From assembly GCF_029542205.1 (NCBI RefSeq), contig NZ_CP113783.1, positions 1,913,001 to 1,977,000 on the forward strand: a stretch of DNA of 64,000 nucleotides. Reading direction: 5' to 3'. The notes under the pieces were generated by a model. That model ran no database searches, was not told the DNA's origin, and saw nothing but the letters and a program-made list of their open reading frames with translations. Positions 1 through 10,004 of the stretch are shown piece after piece. The translations under genes were made by a program, and so were the position numbers. Positions within the stretch are counted from its first letter, which is position 1. Every line of letters begins with the position of its first letter. This DNA comes from Pseudoxanthomonas sp. SE1 (GTDB taxonomy: Bacteria > Pseudomonadota > Gammaproteobacteria > Xanthomonadales > Xanthomonadaceae).

Positions 1-912
1 CGGGATCAGGAAGGCGCCCTTCTGTTCGCCCAGCGTGGCACGCAGCGTCACGAACGTGCCCGGCAGGAGTGCGCGGTCCGGGTTGGGGACGGTGGCGCGC
101 AGCGAGACGCTGCCCGTGGCCGGATCGACGACCGTGTCGGAGAAATCAAGCGTACCGGTCTGGTCGATGGCCTGACCGTTCGGCAGGAGGACCTGCACGG
201 TGCGCTGCCCTTCGGCCGCCAGTTGCACCTGGCCTGCGCCCTGCGCCTGGCGCAGCGTCTGCAGCTCGCTCGAGCTCATCGAGAAGTTCGCATACAGCGG
301 ATCGATCTGGTCGATGGTGGTCAGCAGCGTGGCATCGCCCTGGCCGACCAGGGCGCCCTCGGTGACCTGCTGCTTGCCCGCGCGGCCGGAGATCGGCGCC
401 GTGACGCTGGCATAGCCCAGGTTGATGCGCGCGGTCTGCACGTTGGCACGGGCCTGCTGCACGGCAGCGGCGGCGCTGCGTTCGGCCGCTTCCGCGTTGT
501 CCAGGTCGGACCGGGAGACGAACTTCTGCGGCGCCAGCTGGCGCGCGCGATCGGCCGACGTCTTCGCATTCGCGTAGGTGGCTTGCGCCGACGCGAGATT
601 GGCCTGCGCGGCGCTCAGCGAGGCCTGCAGCGGGGCGGGATCGATCAGGAAGAGGGTCTGGCCTTCCTTCACGTCACTGCCTTCCTGGTATACGCGCTTC
701 TGCACCACGCCGGCCACGCGGGCGCGGACGTCGGAGCTGCGGAAGGGCGACAGGCGCCCCACCAGTTCGCGCTCCAGCGGCACGTCCTTGGGCGTCGCAC
801 TCATCACCACCACTTCGGGCGGGGGCATCTGCTGCTGTTCGGGCTTGCTGCAGGCAGCCAGGGCCGCCAACAGGGCGCTGACCAGTACCAGGTAACGGAT
901 GGGGGAGGTCAT
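1..912 (-). CDS. RND efflux periplasmic adaptor (AcrA/MexA family), C-terminus outside window
   Basis: This is the membrane-fusion (adaptor) subunit of a tripartite RND drug-efflux pump; it links the inner-membrane transporter to an outer-membrane channel. The first residues form a lipoprotein signal with lipobox LAAC, so the mature protein is probably lipid-anchored in the periplasm. A biotinyl-lipoyl-like hairpin and alpha-helical hairpin follow, with family-typical stretches such as GVVQKRVYQEGSDVKEGQTL and VTAPISGRAGKQQVTEGALV. About 304 codons are present and the frame is still open at base 1, against about 380-400 residues for the family. The ATG at 910-912 overlaps the stop of the TetR gene upstream (ATGA), so the two are co-transcribed and translationally coupled. 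The transporter gene should lie just to the left of the window. Confidence 0.93.
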   Translation of the reverse strand, partial: MTSPIRYLVLVSALLAALAACSKPEQQQMPPPEVVVMSATPKDVPLERELVGRLSPFRSSDVRARVAGVVQKRVYQEGSDVKEGQTLFLIDPAPLQASLSAAQANLASAQATYANAKTSADRARQLAPQKFVSRSDLDNAEAAERSAAAAVQQARANVQTARINLGYASVTAPISGRAGKQQVTEGALVGQGDATLLTTIDQIDPLYANFSMSSSELQTLRQAQGAGQVQLAAEGQRTVQVLLPNGQAIDQTGTLDFSDTVVDPATGSVSLRATVPNPDRALLPGTFVTLRATLGEQKGAFLIP

Positions 913-1619
913 GGGGAAGCTCCGTTTCTATTTCTTGATGTCGGGGAAGGGGAGTGCAGGGATCGCAGGCGCCGGCCGGGCACGGCAGGCGTGGGAGTCT
1001 CAGGGTCTGGCGTCATGGGGGCGAAGCCACGCAGGAAGGCATCGACCGCGAATCCGGCCCAGCGGCCGCGCGCCTTCGCGCTGGCGCGATGCGGTACGCC
1101 GAAATGCTGCCTGTCGAAATCGAGTCCCGTCATCATGCTGAGCAGCAACTCCGCGGCGTAGTGCGGGTCGTCATGCCTCAGCCTGCCCTGGTCCATCGCG
1201 TGCTGCAGCCAGGCGGCAAGGCGCTGCACGAGAGTATCGCAGGCGTCGCGGTAGAGCGCCTGCGCTTCCTGCGGAAATTGGTGCGCTTCTGCCATCAACA
1301 GCCGGCGCGTGGCGACAACGGAAGGATCGCACAGGTGCCGCAGGTGCTCTTCGGCGAAGGCCAGCAACGCCTGGCGCGGGTCCTCGTCCGTGGGCGAGAG
1401 GCGGGCCGTGGCGAGTTCCTGGTGCTCGGCGATCACGCTGCGCAGCAGTTCCTGCTTGCTGCCGAAATGCGCGTACAGCGTCTGCTTCGAGCAGCCCGCG
1501 CGTGCGGCCACGGCGTCCATGCTGATCCGGAAGCCCTGCTCGGCCATGAGCTCGCGCACAGCCTGATGGACACGGCTGCGACGCTGATCGAGCGCGATGG
1601 TGGGAGTGGCGGGCTGCAT
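909..1619 (-). CDS. TetR/AcrR-family transcriptional regulator of the adjacent efflux operon
   Basis: This is a TetR-type repressor of 236 residues. The N-terminal helix-turn-helix is clear (about residues 30-62, including MDAVAARAGCSKQTLYAHF), followed by an all-helical ligand-binding domain. The C-terminal tail of about 25 residues after the helical domain is rich in Pro, Arg and Ser and looks disordered. The gene is first in an operon with the RND adaptor: its TGA overlaps the adaptor ATG. A perfect inverted repeat just upstream of the start (1624-1643) is a likely operator, so it probably represses itself and the pump and is released by a pump substrate. The inducer cannot be read from the sequence. 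Confidence 0.92.
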   Translation of the reverse strand: MQPATPTIALDQRRSRVHQAVRELMAEQGFRISMDAVAARAGCSKQTLYAHFGSKQELLRSVIAEHQELATARLSPTDEDPRQALLAFAEEHLRHLCDPSVVATRRLLMAEAHQFPQEAQALYRDACDTLVQRLAAWLQHAMDQGRLRHDDPHYAAELLLSMMTGLDFDRQHFGVPHRASAKARGRWAGFAVDAFLRGFAPMTPDPETPTPAVPGRRLRSLHSPSPTSRNRNGASP

Positions 1620-1920
1620 GCGGACTGGACTATACCGTCCAGTTTAGAAATATGACAGCCTTGAAATCGGGCCATTTCCGTGCACAAAGAGACCGCCGGC
1701 CGGTAAAGGTCGCGTGACGACGCCTCGTTTCTTCCATGCGCTGCCGCACGGTGCAATTTCATGCCGGTGACGCGCGAGCAGGTCGGGCGGAGAAGCACGC
1801 GTGGCTAGTCAATCGCCGATGCGATTGCAAGCGTTGCTTATGACGCCTCGCAGCAAGTTTTGTCATGGCGCCGGGGGATACAATGACCATTCGACTACCA
1901 ATTGTTGAGCCACTCTCTGC
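1620..1920. other. Divergent intergenic region between tetR and the glutamate dehydrogenase gene
   Basis: This 301-base gap holds the TetR operator on its left. On the right, TACAAT at 1879-1884 is a plausible -10 for the plus-strand dehydrogenase gene, about 36 bases before its start; no good -35 is visible at the right distance. A perfect 7-bp dyad with a 4-bp centre lies at 1810-1827 (CAATCGC / GCGATTG) and could be a regulator site. No gene or RNA was recognised in between. Confidence 0.4.
1624..1643 (-). promoter_or_regulatory. TetR operator overlapping the -10 box of the tetR-efflux operon
   Basis: The arms ACTGGAC (1624-1630) and GTCCAGT (1637-1643) form a perfect 7-bp inverted repeat with a 6-bp centre, typical in size for a TetR-family site. 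On the minus strand the centre carries TATAGT (1629-1634), a good -10 hexamer, only 9 bases before the tetR start codon. Repressor binding would block the promoter. The short distance also implies a leaderless or nearly leaderless tetR mRNA. No convincing -35 was found. Confidence 0.75.
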
Positions 1921-4900
1921 ATGAACGCTGCACGCAGCCCGAAAAAAGCCTCGAAACAGAAGCCGAAACCGGCAGCCTCCAAGGCCACCAAGTCGGTGAC
2001 CCCGAAGGCGACCCCCACCAAGAAGGTGGCGGCCCGACCGGTGCAGGCGGCGAAGGCCGCGGGGGAAAAGGGCAAGGTGAAGACGGTGGCAGGCGCATTC
2101 TCGCTTGCGCCGATCCTGGCAGCGATCCGCAAGCGGGTGTCGGGCGCGTCGGCACAGGCCGAAACGCAGACCTTCGCGGAGGCGTTCTACAAGCGCATGG
2201 AGGAGGACGAGTATCCGCACCACAGCGCGGACGGGTGGGCTGCGATCGCCGCTGACACGCTGGCGTTCGCGCGCAACCGCAAGCCCGGCACCGCGAACGT
2301 GCGGATATTCAATGCCAGCCAGAAATCGCACGGCTGGGAATCGCCGCACACCGTGCTGCAGATCATCAACGACGACATGCCGTTCCTGGTGGACTCCGTC
2401 AGCATGGCGCTGGCCGAGATGGGCGTGGGCGTACACGTGCTGGGTCATCCGCTGGTGCGCTTTGCGCGCGACAAGGCGGGCAAGGTGCAGGCCGTGGGCG
2501 AGGGCAAGCCCGAGTCCCTGATGTTGCTGGAGATCGATCGCCTGCCACCCGACGAAATGGCGGCCATCGAGAAGCGCATCCGCGCTGTGCTGGAGGAAGT
2601 CCGGGCGATCGTCCGCGACTGGAGTGCCATGCGCGAGAAGATGTTGTCGCTGGCCGACGACATGGCCACCCGCCGCATGCCGGTGGACGACGACGGGCGT
2701 CGCGAGGCGCAGGAATTCCTGCGCTGGGCCGCCGCCGACCACTTCACCTTCTTCGGCTACCGCGAGTACCGCGTGGAGAAGTCCACCGGCATCCTCGGCG
2801 CTGTCGAGGACAGCGGCCTTGGCCTGCTGCGCGAGGGCGACACCACGCCGCCGCGCAACATCAAGACGCTGGCCGCGCACTACCTGCCGCAGGGCGGCTC
2901 GGTGGATGCGCTGATCCTCACCAAGACCAACCGCCGTTCCACCGTGCACCGCCCGGGCAACATGGACTACATCGGGGTGCTCGAGTTCGACGCGAAGGGA
3001 AACCCTATCGCCGAGCAGCGCTTCATCGGCCTGTACACCTCCAGTGCCTACAACCGCCGTCCGTGGGAAATCCCGCTGGTGCGCGAACGCCACGAGTACG
3101 TCATGCAGAAGTCCGGCCTGTCGCCCAGCGGCCACAGCGGCAAGGCGCTGCGCCACATCCTGGAGACGCTGCCGCGCGAGGAACTGTTCCAGTCCAGCGA
3201 CGAAGAACTGTTCCGCACCTCGATGGGCATCCTCGGCCTGCAGGAGCGCGTGCGCAGCAAGCTGTTCCTGCGCCGCGACCGCTATGGCCGCTTCTATTCG
3301 GCACTGGTCTACATCCCGCGCGAGCGTTTCAACACCGACGTGCGCCTGCGCATCGAGTCGCTGCTGAAGGACGCCATGCGTGGCGAGTACGTCGACAGCA
3401 GCGTGCTGTTGGGCGAATCCCCGCTGGCGCAGTTGCACATCACCATCCGTCCCAAGGCCGGCGAACAGGTCGAGGTGGACACCTCCGCGCTCGAGGCCGA
3501 CATCGCGCACCTGCTGCGCAACTGGCAGGACGATCTGCGCGAGACGCTGATCAGCCGTCACGGCGAGTCGAAGGGCCTGCTGCTGGCGGGCGGTTACGGC
3601 CGTGCGCTGCCCGCAGGTTACATCGAAGTGGTATCGCCGGAAGGCGCCGCGCGCGATGTCGAACACCTCGCCTCGCTGTCCGGTGCGGATGACCTGCGCC
3701 TGAGCCTGCACGAATCGCGCCGCAAGCGTCCCGGCCAGGGCCGCCTGCGCCTGAACCTGTATCGCCAGGAGTCGGACATTCCCTTGTCCGATGCGCTGCC
3801 GTTGATGGAGAACATGGGCCTGCGCGTGATCTCGGAGCATCCGTTCCGCCTGGAGACCGCGCGCGGCGCGCACTACATCCAGGAGTTCGAGGTCGAGCCG
3901 GTGGGCGGCGAGTTCGACATCGCGCGCCTTGCCCCAGCGTTCGAAGACGCCTTCGCCCGCGTATGGCATGGCGATGCCGAGAACGACGGGTTCAACAAGC
4001 TGGTACTGGGCGCCGGCCTGGCGTGGCGCCAGGTCGCGCTGCTGCGCGGCTACTGCAAGTACCTGCTGCAGACCGGCGTGCCGTTCTCGCAGAGCTATGT
4101 CGAAGAAACGCTCAACCGGTATCCGTTGCTCGCGCGCTTGTTGGTGGAACTGTTCGAGGCGCGTTTCGATCCCGCCACCGGTAGCGAGAGCAAGGCGCAG
4201 ATCAAGGAGGGCCAGGACCGTTTCGCCGCCGAACTCAAGGCGCTGGCCGGGAACGACGAAGCCGCGACGAAGACCCTGGCCACGCTGGTCGAAGCGCGCG
4301 GAGGCAAGCGGGAGCAGCAGGTCGACACGGCACACCGCGCGCTGCTCAAGTTGATGGACCGCGTCTCCAGCCTGGACGACGACCGGATCCTGCGCGGTTT
4401 CATGGGTGCGATCGAAGCCACGCTGCGCACCAGCTTCTACCAGCGCGGCAAGGACGGCCAGCCGGCCCACACGATCAGCTTCAAGTTCGATTCGGCGAAA
4501 GTGCCGGACCTGCCCAAGCCGCGTCCGTACCGCGAGATCTTCGTGTACGGCCCGCGCGTGGAAGGCGTGCACCTGCGCTTCGGTCCGGTGGCGCGTGGTG
4601 GCCTGCGCTGGTCCGACCGCCGCGAAGACTTCCGCACCGAAGTGCTGGGCCTGGTGAAGGCGCAGATGGTGAAGAACACCGTCATCGTGCCGGTCGGCGC
4701 GAAGGGCGGCTTCTTCGTCAAGCGCCCGCCGGTGGGCGGCGACCGCGATGCCGTGCTGGCCGAAGGCATTGCCTGCTACAAACTGTTCATCCAGGGCCTG
4801 CTGGACATCACCGACAACATCGTCGGCAACAGGATCGTGCCGCCGGTGGACGTGATGCGTCACGACCAGGACGATCCGTACCTCGTCGTCGCGGCCGACA

Positions 4901-6990
4901 AGGGCACGGCCACGTTCTCCGATATCGCTAACGGCCTGGCCATCGCGCACGGCTTCTGGATGGGCGATGCGTTCGCGTCCGGCGGTTCGGTGGGCTACGA
5001 CCACAAGGGCATGGGCATCACCGCGCGCGGCGCATGGGAGTCGGTCAAGCGCCATTTCCGCGCGATGAACCGCGACAGCCAGACCGAAGACTTCACCTGC
5101 GTCGGCATCGGCGACATGTCGGGCGACGTGTTCGGCAACGGCATGCTGCTGTCGGAACACATCCGCCTGCTGGCCGCCTTCGACCACCGCCACATCTTCC
5201 TGGACCCGAACCCGGATGCGGCGAAGTCGTTCAAGGAACGCGACCGCATGTTCAAGGTGCCGCGCTCCAGCTGGGCCGACTACGACGCCAGGCTGATTTC
5301 GAAGGGCGGCGGCATCCATCCGCGCAGCGCGAAGTCCATCGACATCACCCCGGAAGTGCGAACCGCGCTCGGCATCGCCGACGGCGTGAAGTCGATGACG
5401 CCGAACGAGCTGATGAGCGCGATCCTGAAGTCGCCGGTCGACCTGCTGTGGAACGGCGGCATCGGCACCTACGTCAAGGCTGCGAGCGAAACGCATGCCG
5501 ACGTCGGCGACCGCGCCAACAACGGCCTGCGCGTCGACGGCCGCGACCTGCGCTGCAAGGTGGTGGGCGAGGGCGGCAACCTGGGCCTGACCCAGCTTGG
5601 CCGCATCGAGGCGGCGCAGCATGGCGTGCTGCTCAACACCGACTTCATCGACAATTCCGCCGGCGTGGATACCTCGGACCACGAGGTGAACATCAAGATC
5701 CTGCTCAACGGTGTGGTGCAGGCCAAGAAACTGTCGATGGACGCCCGCAACAAGCTGCTGGCCGACATGACGGGCGAAGTGGCCGAGCTGGTGCTGTGGG
5801 ACAACTACCGCCAGAACCAGGCCATCAGCCTGATGGAGCGGATGAGCGTCTCGCGCCTGGGCTCCAAGCAGCACTTCATCCAGACCCTGGAATCGCAGGG
5901 CCTGCTGGACCGGCAGATCGAGTTCCTCCCGTCCGACGCGGAGCTTGCCGAGCGCAAGGCACGCGGACAGGGCCTGACCCGTCCGGAGCTGTCGGTATTG
6001 CTGTCGTACTCCAAGCTGGTCGCGTTCCAGCAATTGCTGGAATCCGACATCCCCGAGGACCCGTACCTGTCCAAGGAGCTGCAGCGCTACTTCCCGCAGC
6101 CGCTGCAGAAGAAGTACGCCTCGGAGATGGAGAAGCACCGCCTGAAGCGCGAAATCATCGCCACCGCGGTCACCAACACCACCATCAACCGGATGGGCGC
6201 CACCTTCCTGCTGCGCATGCAGGAAGACACCGGCCGCTCGCCGGCGGAAGTCGCCAAGGCCTTCACCATCACCCGCGAAACGCTGGACGCACGGGCGCTG
6301 TGGAACCAGATCGACGCGCTGGATGGCAAGGTGCCGGAATCGGTGCAGATCGACGCGTTGCAGGTCATCTGGCAGGTGCAGCGCAACTTCACCCGCTGGC
6401 TGCTGACCCGACAAGGCCCGATCCCGGCCATCGCCACGGCCGTGGAGCGTTACCACGATGGCTTCAACGAGATCCGGGCGGCCGACGGCGTGCTGCCGGA
6501 CTCGCTGCGTCCGGCGTACAACGCCAGCCTGCAGGAATGGAAGGACAAGGGTCTGCCGCCTGCGCTGGCCGGCCAGATCGCGGCGCTGCCGTACCTGGAG
6601 CCCTCCTGCGACATCATCGAACTCGCCCGGGCGCGCAAGCTCAAGCCGGTCGAGGTGTCGAAGGCGCACTACCGCTTGGGCGAGGCGCTGCACCTGCCGT
6701 GGCTGCAGGACCAGATCGAAGCGCTGAAGGTGGATGGCCGCTGGCATGCCGTCGCGCGTGGTGTGCTGCGTGATGAGTTGGCAGCGCACCAGCGCACGTT
6801 GACCAACCAGCTGCTGTCGCTGCCGGGCGCCAACGCCGACGCCAAGGTCAAGGCCTGGCTGGGCCGCGACGATGCCGGGCTGCGCTTCACGCTGAACATG
6901 CTCAACGAGCTGGCCGCGCAGAAGACGCTGGACTATCCCACCGCCTCGGTCGCGGTGCAGCGTTTGGGGCAGCTGGCCTCGCAGGGCTGA
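1921..6990 (+). CDS. gdhB: NAD-specific glutamate dehydrogenase, large (about 180 kDa) type
   Basis: This enzyme oxidatively deaminates L-glutamate to 2-oxoglutarate and ammonia with NAD+, a catabolic role in the cytoplasm. At 1689 residues it belongs to the large bacterial GDH family (GDH_180 class). The N-terminal half carries the regulatory ACT-like region of the family; the catalytic dehydrogenase domain lies in the second half, with the lysine-glycine signature [10 protein letters not shown] (Lys928) preceded by [18 protein letters not shown]. Residues 8 to about 55 are an unusual tail made almost only of Lys, Ala, Pro, Ser and Thr, before conserved sequence begins near residue 60. No strong ribosome site precedes the ATG, so an internal start is possible but the open frame supports 1921. 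A strong terminator follows. Confidence 0.95.
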   Translation: MNAARSPKKASKQKPKPAASKATKSVTPKATPTKKVAARPVQAAKAAGEKGKVKTVAGAFSLAPILAAIRKRVSGASAQAETQTFAEAFYKRMEEDEYPHHSADGWAAIAADTLAFARNRKPGTANVRIFNASQKSHGWESPHTVLQIINDDMPFLVDSVSMALAEMGVGVHVLGHPLVRFARDKAGKVQAVGEGKPESLMLLEIDRLPPDEMAAIEKRIRAVLEEVRAIVRDWSAMREKMLSLADDMATRRMPVDDDGRREAQEFLRWAAADHFTFFGYREYRVEKSTGILGAVEDSGLGLLREGDTTPPRNIKTLAAHYLPQGGSVDALILTKTNRRSTVHRPGNMDYIGVLEFDAKGNPIAEQRFIGLYTSSAYNRRPWEIPLVRERHEYVMQKSGLSPSGHSGKALRHILETLPREELFQSSDEELFRTSMGILGLQERVRSKLFLRRDRYGRFYSALVYIPRERFNTDVRLRIESLLKDAMRGEYVDSSVLLGESPLAQLHITIRPKAGEQVEVDTSALEADIAHLLRNWQDDLRETLISRHGESKGLLLAGGYGRALPAGYIEVVSPEGAARDVEHLASLSGADDLRLSLHESRRKRPGQGRLRLNLYRQESDIPLSDALPLMENMGLRVISEHPFRLETARGAHYIQEFEVEPVGGEFDIARLAPAFEDAFARVWHGDAENDGFNKLVLGAGLAWRQVALLRGYCKYLLQTGVPFSQSYVEETLNRYPLLARLLVELFEARFDPATGSESKAQIKEGQDRFAAELKALAGNDEAATKTLATLVEARGGKREQQVDTAHRALLKLMDRVSSLDDDRILRGFMGAIEATLRTSFYQRGKDGQPAHTISFKFDSAKVPDLPKPRPYREIFVYGPRVEGVHLRFGPVARGGLRWSDRREDFRTEVLGLVKAQMVKNTVIVPVGAKGGFFVKRPPVGGDRDAVLAEGIACYKLFIQGLLDITDNIVGNRIVPPVDVMRHDQDDPYLVVAADKGTATFSDIANGLAIAHGFWMGDAFASGGSVGYDHKGMGITARGAWESVKRHFRAMNRDSQTEDFTCVGIGDMSGDVFGNGMLLSEHIRLLAAFDHRHIFLDPNPDAAKSFKERDRMFKVPRSSWADYDARLISKGGGIHPRSAKSIDITPEVRTALGIADGVKSMTPNELMSAILKSPVDLLWNGGIGTYVKAASETHADVGDRANNGLRVDGRDLRCKVVGEGGNLGLTQLGRIEAAQHGVLLNTDFIDNSAGVDTSDHEVNIKILLNGVVQAKKLSMDARNKLLADMTGEVAELVLWDNYRQNQAISLMERMSVSRLGSKQHFIQTLESQGLLDRQIEFLPSDAELAERKARGQGLTRPELSVLLSYSKLVAFQQLLESDIPEDPYLSKELQRYFPQPLQKKYASEMEKHRLKREIIATAVTNTTINRMGATFLLRMQEDTGRSPAEVAKAFTITRETLDARALWNQIDALDGKVPESVQIDALQVIWQVQRNFTRWLLTRQGPIPAIATAVERYHDGFNEIRAADGVLPDSLRPAYNASLQEWKDKGLPPALAGQIAALPYLEPSCDIIELARARKLKPVEVSKAHYRLGEALHLPWLQDQIEALKVDGRWHAVARGVLRDELAAHQRTLTNQLLSLPGANADAKVKAWLGRDDAGLRFTLNMLNELAAQKTLDYPTASVAVQRLGQLASQG

Positions 6991-7011
6991 GCATTGCCCA
7001 GGTGAGTCGAC

Positions 7012-7037
7012 AAGGCGGCCTTCGGGCCGCCTTTTTT
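7012..7037 (+). terminator. Rho-independent terminator after the glutamate dehydrogenase gene
   Basis: A GC-rich stem (GGCGGCC, TTCG tetraloop, GGCCGCC, extended by AA/TT pairs) is followed by a run of six T at 7032-7037. It lies 22 bases after the stop codon and ends the dehydrogenase transcript before nadK. Confidence 0.9.
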
Positions 7038-7072
7038 ATGTACGCTGTGCAGGCCCCACGACGGAGCCACGG

Positions 7073-7840
7073 ATGTCCACACCCCGCATCGCCTTCCTCG
7101 CCAGTCCCACGCCTGAGGCACAGGAGGCGCTGGCGACGCTGCAGCGCGAGCACGGCGCGCATGTACCCGACCAGGCGGACGTGCTGTGCGCGCTGGGCGG
7201 CGATGGTTTCATGCTGCAGACGCTGCATCGGCATGGGGCGCTCGGCAAGCCTGTATTCGGCATGAAGCTGGGCACCGTGGGCTTCCTGATGAACCACTAT
7301 CGCCCGGATGGCCTGTTCGAGCGGATTGCCGCGGCGGAACCGGCCAAGTTGCGACCGCTGGAAATGCAGGCATTGACTGAATCCGGCACGTCCACCTCAT
7401 CGCTGGCCTACAACGAAGTGTCGCTGCTGCGCCAGACACGGCAGGCGGCGCATATCCAGATCGACCTCAATGGCGAAACCCGCCTGGACGAGCTGATCTG
7501 CGATGGCGTGCTGACCGCGACGCCAGCAGGCAGCACCGCGTACAACTTCTCCGCGCACGGGCCGATCCTGCCCCTGGGTTCGCACACCATTGCGCTGACG
7601 CCGATCGCCCCGTTCCGTCCGCGCCGCTGGCGTGGCGCCATCCTCAAGGCCGATACGGAAATCCGGTTCCGCGTGCTCGACCCGTACAAGCGCCCGGTCA
7701 GCGCCACTGCCGATTCGCACGAGGTGCGGGACGTGGTGGAAGTGACCATCCGCGAGTCGCGTGACCGCACGGTCACGCTGCTGTTCGACCGCGAGCACAA
7801 CCTCGAGGAACGCATCCTCAGCGAGCAGTTCATGACCTGA
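7073..7840 (+). CDS. nadK: NAD kinase
   Basis: This enzyme phosphorylates NAD+ to NADP+ in the cytoplasm. The protein of 255 residues has the diagnostic GGDG motif (residues 42-45, in LGGDGFML), the NE motif within AYNEVSLL, and the glycine-rich [15 protein letters not shown] segment that binds NAD. The length is close to that of the shorter bacterial NAD kinases. It lies behind the terminator of the dehydrogenase gene and so needs its own promoter, which is not obvious in the 35-base gap. The start was chosen because [11 protein letters not shown] begins the first beta-strand of the fold. Confidence 0.95.
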   Translation: MSTPRIAFLASPTPEAQEALATLQREHGAHVPDQADVLCALGGDGFMLQTLHRHGALGKPVFGMKLGTVGFLMNHYRPDGLFERIAAAEPAKLRPLEMQALTESGTSTSSLAYNEVSLLRQTRQAAHIQIDLNGETRLDELICDGVLTATPAGSTAYNFSAHGPILPLGSHTIALTPIAPFRPRRWRGAILKADTEIRFRVLDPYKRPVSATADSHEVRDVVEVTIRESRDRTVTLLFDREHNLEERILSEQFMT

Positions 7841-7956
7841 GGATTGTCCCGGCGGACATCGTGGTTTCGCCGCATTGCGGCTTGCCGGGTCATCCCTTGC
7901 ATGGTATCCAGCGCCCCGTAGCGATTCGGTTCGCATCCACCCGGGGAGGGGTCACG

Positions 7957-8448
7957 ATGCAGTTGAAATGCGCATTGGCGCTGTGCGCCGTTCTTGCCGC
8001 GACCGATGCGGCGGCCTGCAATCTGTCCACCGGAACCACCGCGTTCTCGGCCGGTGGTGCATCGTCGGCGCTGGTCGAAGACGGTACCCTGAAGCCGCCC
8101 TTGCTGGAGGTGGTCAGCCTGACGCGCGGCGTGGACGGCCGCGCGTCGTGCGATGCCAGCGGTCTGCTGACGTTGGGCGTGGAATGGCCCCGCGGCACGG
8201 ACTACAAGCTGCGTGAACTCGGGTTCGAGTTCCGGGTGCTCGGCGAGGACGCCCTCGCCATCTTTCCCCGCGAGCCGGTGGCGGGGCGCGTCGAGGGTCG
8301 CCGCAGCGAGTTCGTGTTCCTGTGGCGCGATGGACCGCCTTCGGAACAGTCGCCGATCGATCTGCTCGTCGAAGTGCGCGCCGTGACGCCCGATAACCGC
8401 CGGGGGCCGCCGGCACAGGTACGTATTGCCGCTGCGCCGGGAGGATAG
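7957..8448 (+). CDS. Small exported protein of unknown function
   Basis: This protein of 163 residues is not recognised. The ATG at 7957 is preceded by a strong GGGGAGGG ribosome site (7943-7950), so it is preferred over earlier in-frame starts. The N-terminus MQLKCALALCAVLAATDAAA is a typical signal peptide, followed by an early cysteine, so the protein is probably periplasmic. A second cysteine lies mid-protein (RASCDASG) and could pair with it. The C-terminal part has alternating hydrophobic strands ending in a Pro/Gly-rich tail, suggesting a small beta domain. A small GC hairpin lies upstream at 7869-7881. No operon partner is evident. Confidence 0.8.
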   Translation: MQLKCALALCAVLAATDAAACNLSTGTTAFSAGGASSALVEDGTLKPPLLEVVSLTRGVDGRASCDASGLLTLGVEWPRGTDYKLRELGFEFRVLGEDALAIFPREPVAGRVEGRRSEFVFLWRDGPPSEQSPIDLLVEVRAVTPDNRRGPPAQVRIAAAPGG

Positions 8449-8496
8449 GGGCGCAGCGTCTCGCGTGGTGCGCCACAGATCGCCGATACTGTGCGC

Positions 8497-9405
8497 ATGG
8501 CCGACAATACCCCCCGCCTGCTGACCGTCGCCGTCACCTCGCGCGCGCTTTTCGATCTGGAAGAAAGCCACGCCCTGTATGAGCGGGAGGGCGTGCAGGC
8601 CTATTCCGATTATCAGCGCACGCACGAAGACGACGTGCTGGCGCCCGGCATCGCCTATCCCGTCGTGCGCAAGCTGCTGGCGCTCAACGTGGGTGCGCCT
8701 CCGGAAGCGCCGCGTGTCGAGGTGATCCTGATCTCGCGCAACTCGGCCGATACCGGCCTGCGCATCTTCAACTCCATCCAGCACTACGGCCTGGGGATCG
8801 TGCGCGCCACGTTCACGGCCGGCGAGCCTACCTGGCCGTACGTCAAGCCGTTCGGCACCGACCTGTTCCTGTCGGCCAACCCGGAATCGGTACGCCGCTC
8901 ACTTGAGCACGGCATCGCGGCGGCGACCATCCTGCCGGCAGGCGCACCGCAGCAGCGCCACGAGCACCAGCTGCGCATTGCGTTCGATGGCGACGCGGTC
9001 ATCTTCGGCGACGAAAGCGAGCGCATCTCGCGCGAGCAGGGTGTGGAGGCATTCGGCCGGCACGAACAGCAGCGCGCACGCGAACCGCTGTCAGGCGGCC
9101 CGTTCCGCAACTTCCTGTCGGCCTTGCACCAGTTGCAGCAGGCATTCCCGGCCGACGAGCGTTCCCCGATCCGCACCGCCCTGGTCACCGCGCGTTCCGC
9201 GCCCGCGCACGAGCGCGTGATCCGCACGTTGCGCGAGTGGGGCGTACGCCTGGACGAGGCGCTGTTCCTGGGGGGGCGGCACAAGGGGCCGTTCCTGGAG
9301 GCCTTCGGGGCCGACATCTTCTTCGATGATTCCCAGCACAACATCGACAGTGCCCGTCACCACGTCGCCGCAGGCCACGTGCCCCACGGCGTCGCCAACC
9401 CGTAG
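8497..9405 (+). CDS. 5'-nucleotidase (cytosolic NT5C1-like family)
   Basis: This protein of about 302 residues belongs to the 5'-nucleotidase family related to animal cytosolic 5'-nucleotidase I (Pfam 5-nucleotidase family), which dephosphorylates nucleoside monophosphates. Recognisable segments are VAVTSRALFDLEESH near the N-terminus (nucleophile region), EVILISRNSADTGLRIFNSI, the LFLGGRHKGPFLEAFG block, and the acidic metal-binding end FFDDSQHNID. The start could be ATG at 8497 or GTG at 8491; neither has a strong ribosome site and the ATG is preferred. It stands alone between an exported protein and a convergent minus-strand gene. Substrate preference cannot be read from the sequence. Confidence 0.85.
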   Translation: MADNTPRLLTVAVTSRALFDLEESHALYEREGVQAYSDYQRTHEDDVLAPGIAYPVVRKLLALNVGAPPEAPRVEVILISRNSADTGLRIFNSIQHYGLGIVRATFTAGEPTWPYVKPFGTDLFLSANPESVRRSLEHGIAAATILPAGAPQQRHEHQLRIAFDGDAVIFGDESERISREQGVEAFGRHEQQRAREPLSGGPFRNFLSALHQLQQAFPADERSPIRTALVTARSAPAHERVIRTLREWGVRLDEALFLGGRHKGPFLEAFGADIFFDDSQHNIDSARHHVAAGHVPHGVANP

Positions 9406-9430
9406 GGCGGGCCCTGGCCCGCCATCTTCG

Positions 9431-9988
9431 TCAAAGCGGCAGCCGGATATCGGTCAGCCGCCAACGCAGGCCCTGTCGGGTGAGCACGAACACGACAGGG
9501 CTGCCGTTTTCGTCATGCACCGTGGCGGTGAAGCGCGACAGCGATTCGTAGCGATGCTCGGCGTCCTTCAGCGGTTCGGCCGGCACCGGAGGTGCATAGG
9601 TATCGCCACCCACGGTTTCGCCGACCGCGCGCTTCCACGTTGCCCGGCCTTGCAGGAGGGCGGCAATGCCCATCGGCGTCACCAGCGTGTCGACACCGCG
9701 CCCGAGTACCTGATTGGCGATGGACAGGGCGGCCGCGCCAAACAGGTTGGAAGACACGTCCGGCCCCGCCTTGCGTGCAAGGTAGTCCTCGACCTGTGCG
9801 CGCAGGTTGACCCGCACGGCAGGGAAGTCCACGTGCTTTTGCAGCTTGGCCGTGTCCTGTTCGGCGAGTGCAGTGCGGATGCCGTGGATGGCCAGGTAAG
9901 GCCCGGCGATCACGTAGGTCGCCAGCCCCAGCAGCGCGGCCAGCAGCACGCCGCCGATGAGCCCCATCTTCACCCGCGAACCCGTCAT
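9431..9988 (-). CDS. DUF2939 protein, membrane-anchored
   Basis: This protein of 185 residues resembles the DUF2939 family, whose function is unknown. It has one N-terminal hydrophobic segment (about residues 8-28, MGLIGGVLLAALLGLATYVI) after a short basic start, so it is an inner-membrane or exported protein with the bulk in the periplasm. The region after the membrane segment (AIHGIRTALAEQDTAKLQKHVDFPAVRVNL) matches the family pattern of a helix followed by a DFP turn. The gene lies 16 bases downstream of the DUF2461 gene on the same strand, probably in one transcript. Confidence 0.75.
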   Translation of the reverse strand: MTGSRVKMGLIGGVLLAALLGLATYVIAGPYLAIHGIRTALAEQDTAKLQKHVDFPAVRVNLRAQVEDYLARKAGPDVSSNLFGAAALSIANQVLGRGVDTLVTPMGIAALLQGRATWKRAVGETVGGDTYAPPVPAEPLKDAEHRYESLSRFTATVHDENGSPVVFVLTRQGLRWRLTDIRLPL

Positions 9989-10004
9989 CGCTGCATCCTC
10001 CCGG

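Noticed and set aside
1759..6789. A minus-strand open frame of 1676 codons, antisense to the glutamate dehydrogenase gene
   Set aside because: It is the shadow of a long GC-rich gene: its sequence is rich in Ala, Arg, Gln, Val and His with no domain, and the plus strand encodes a clear conserved enzyme.
7869..7881. Hairpin GCCGC ATT GCGGC after nadK as a terminator
   Set aside because: The stem is only 5 bp and there is no T run.
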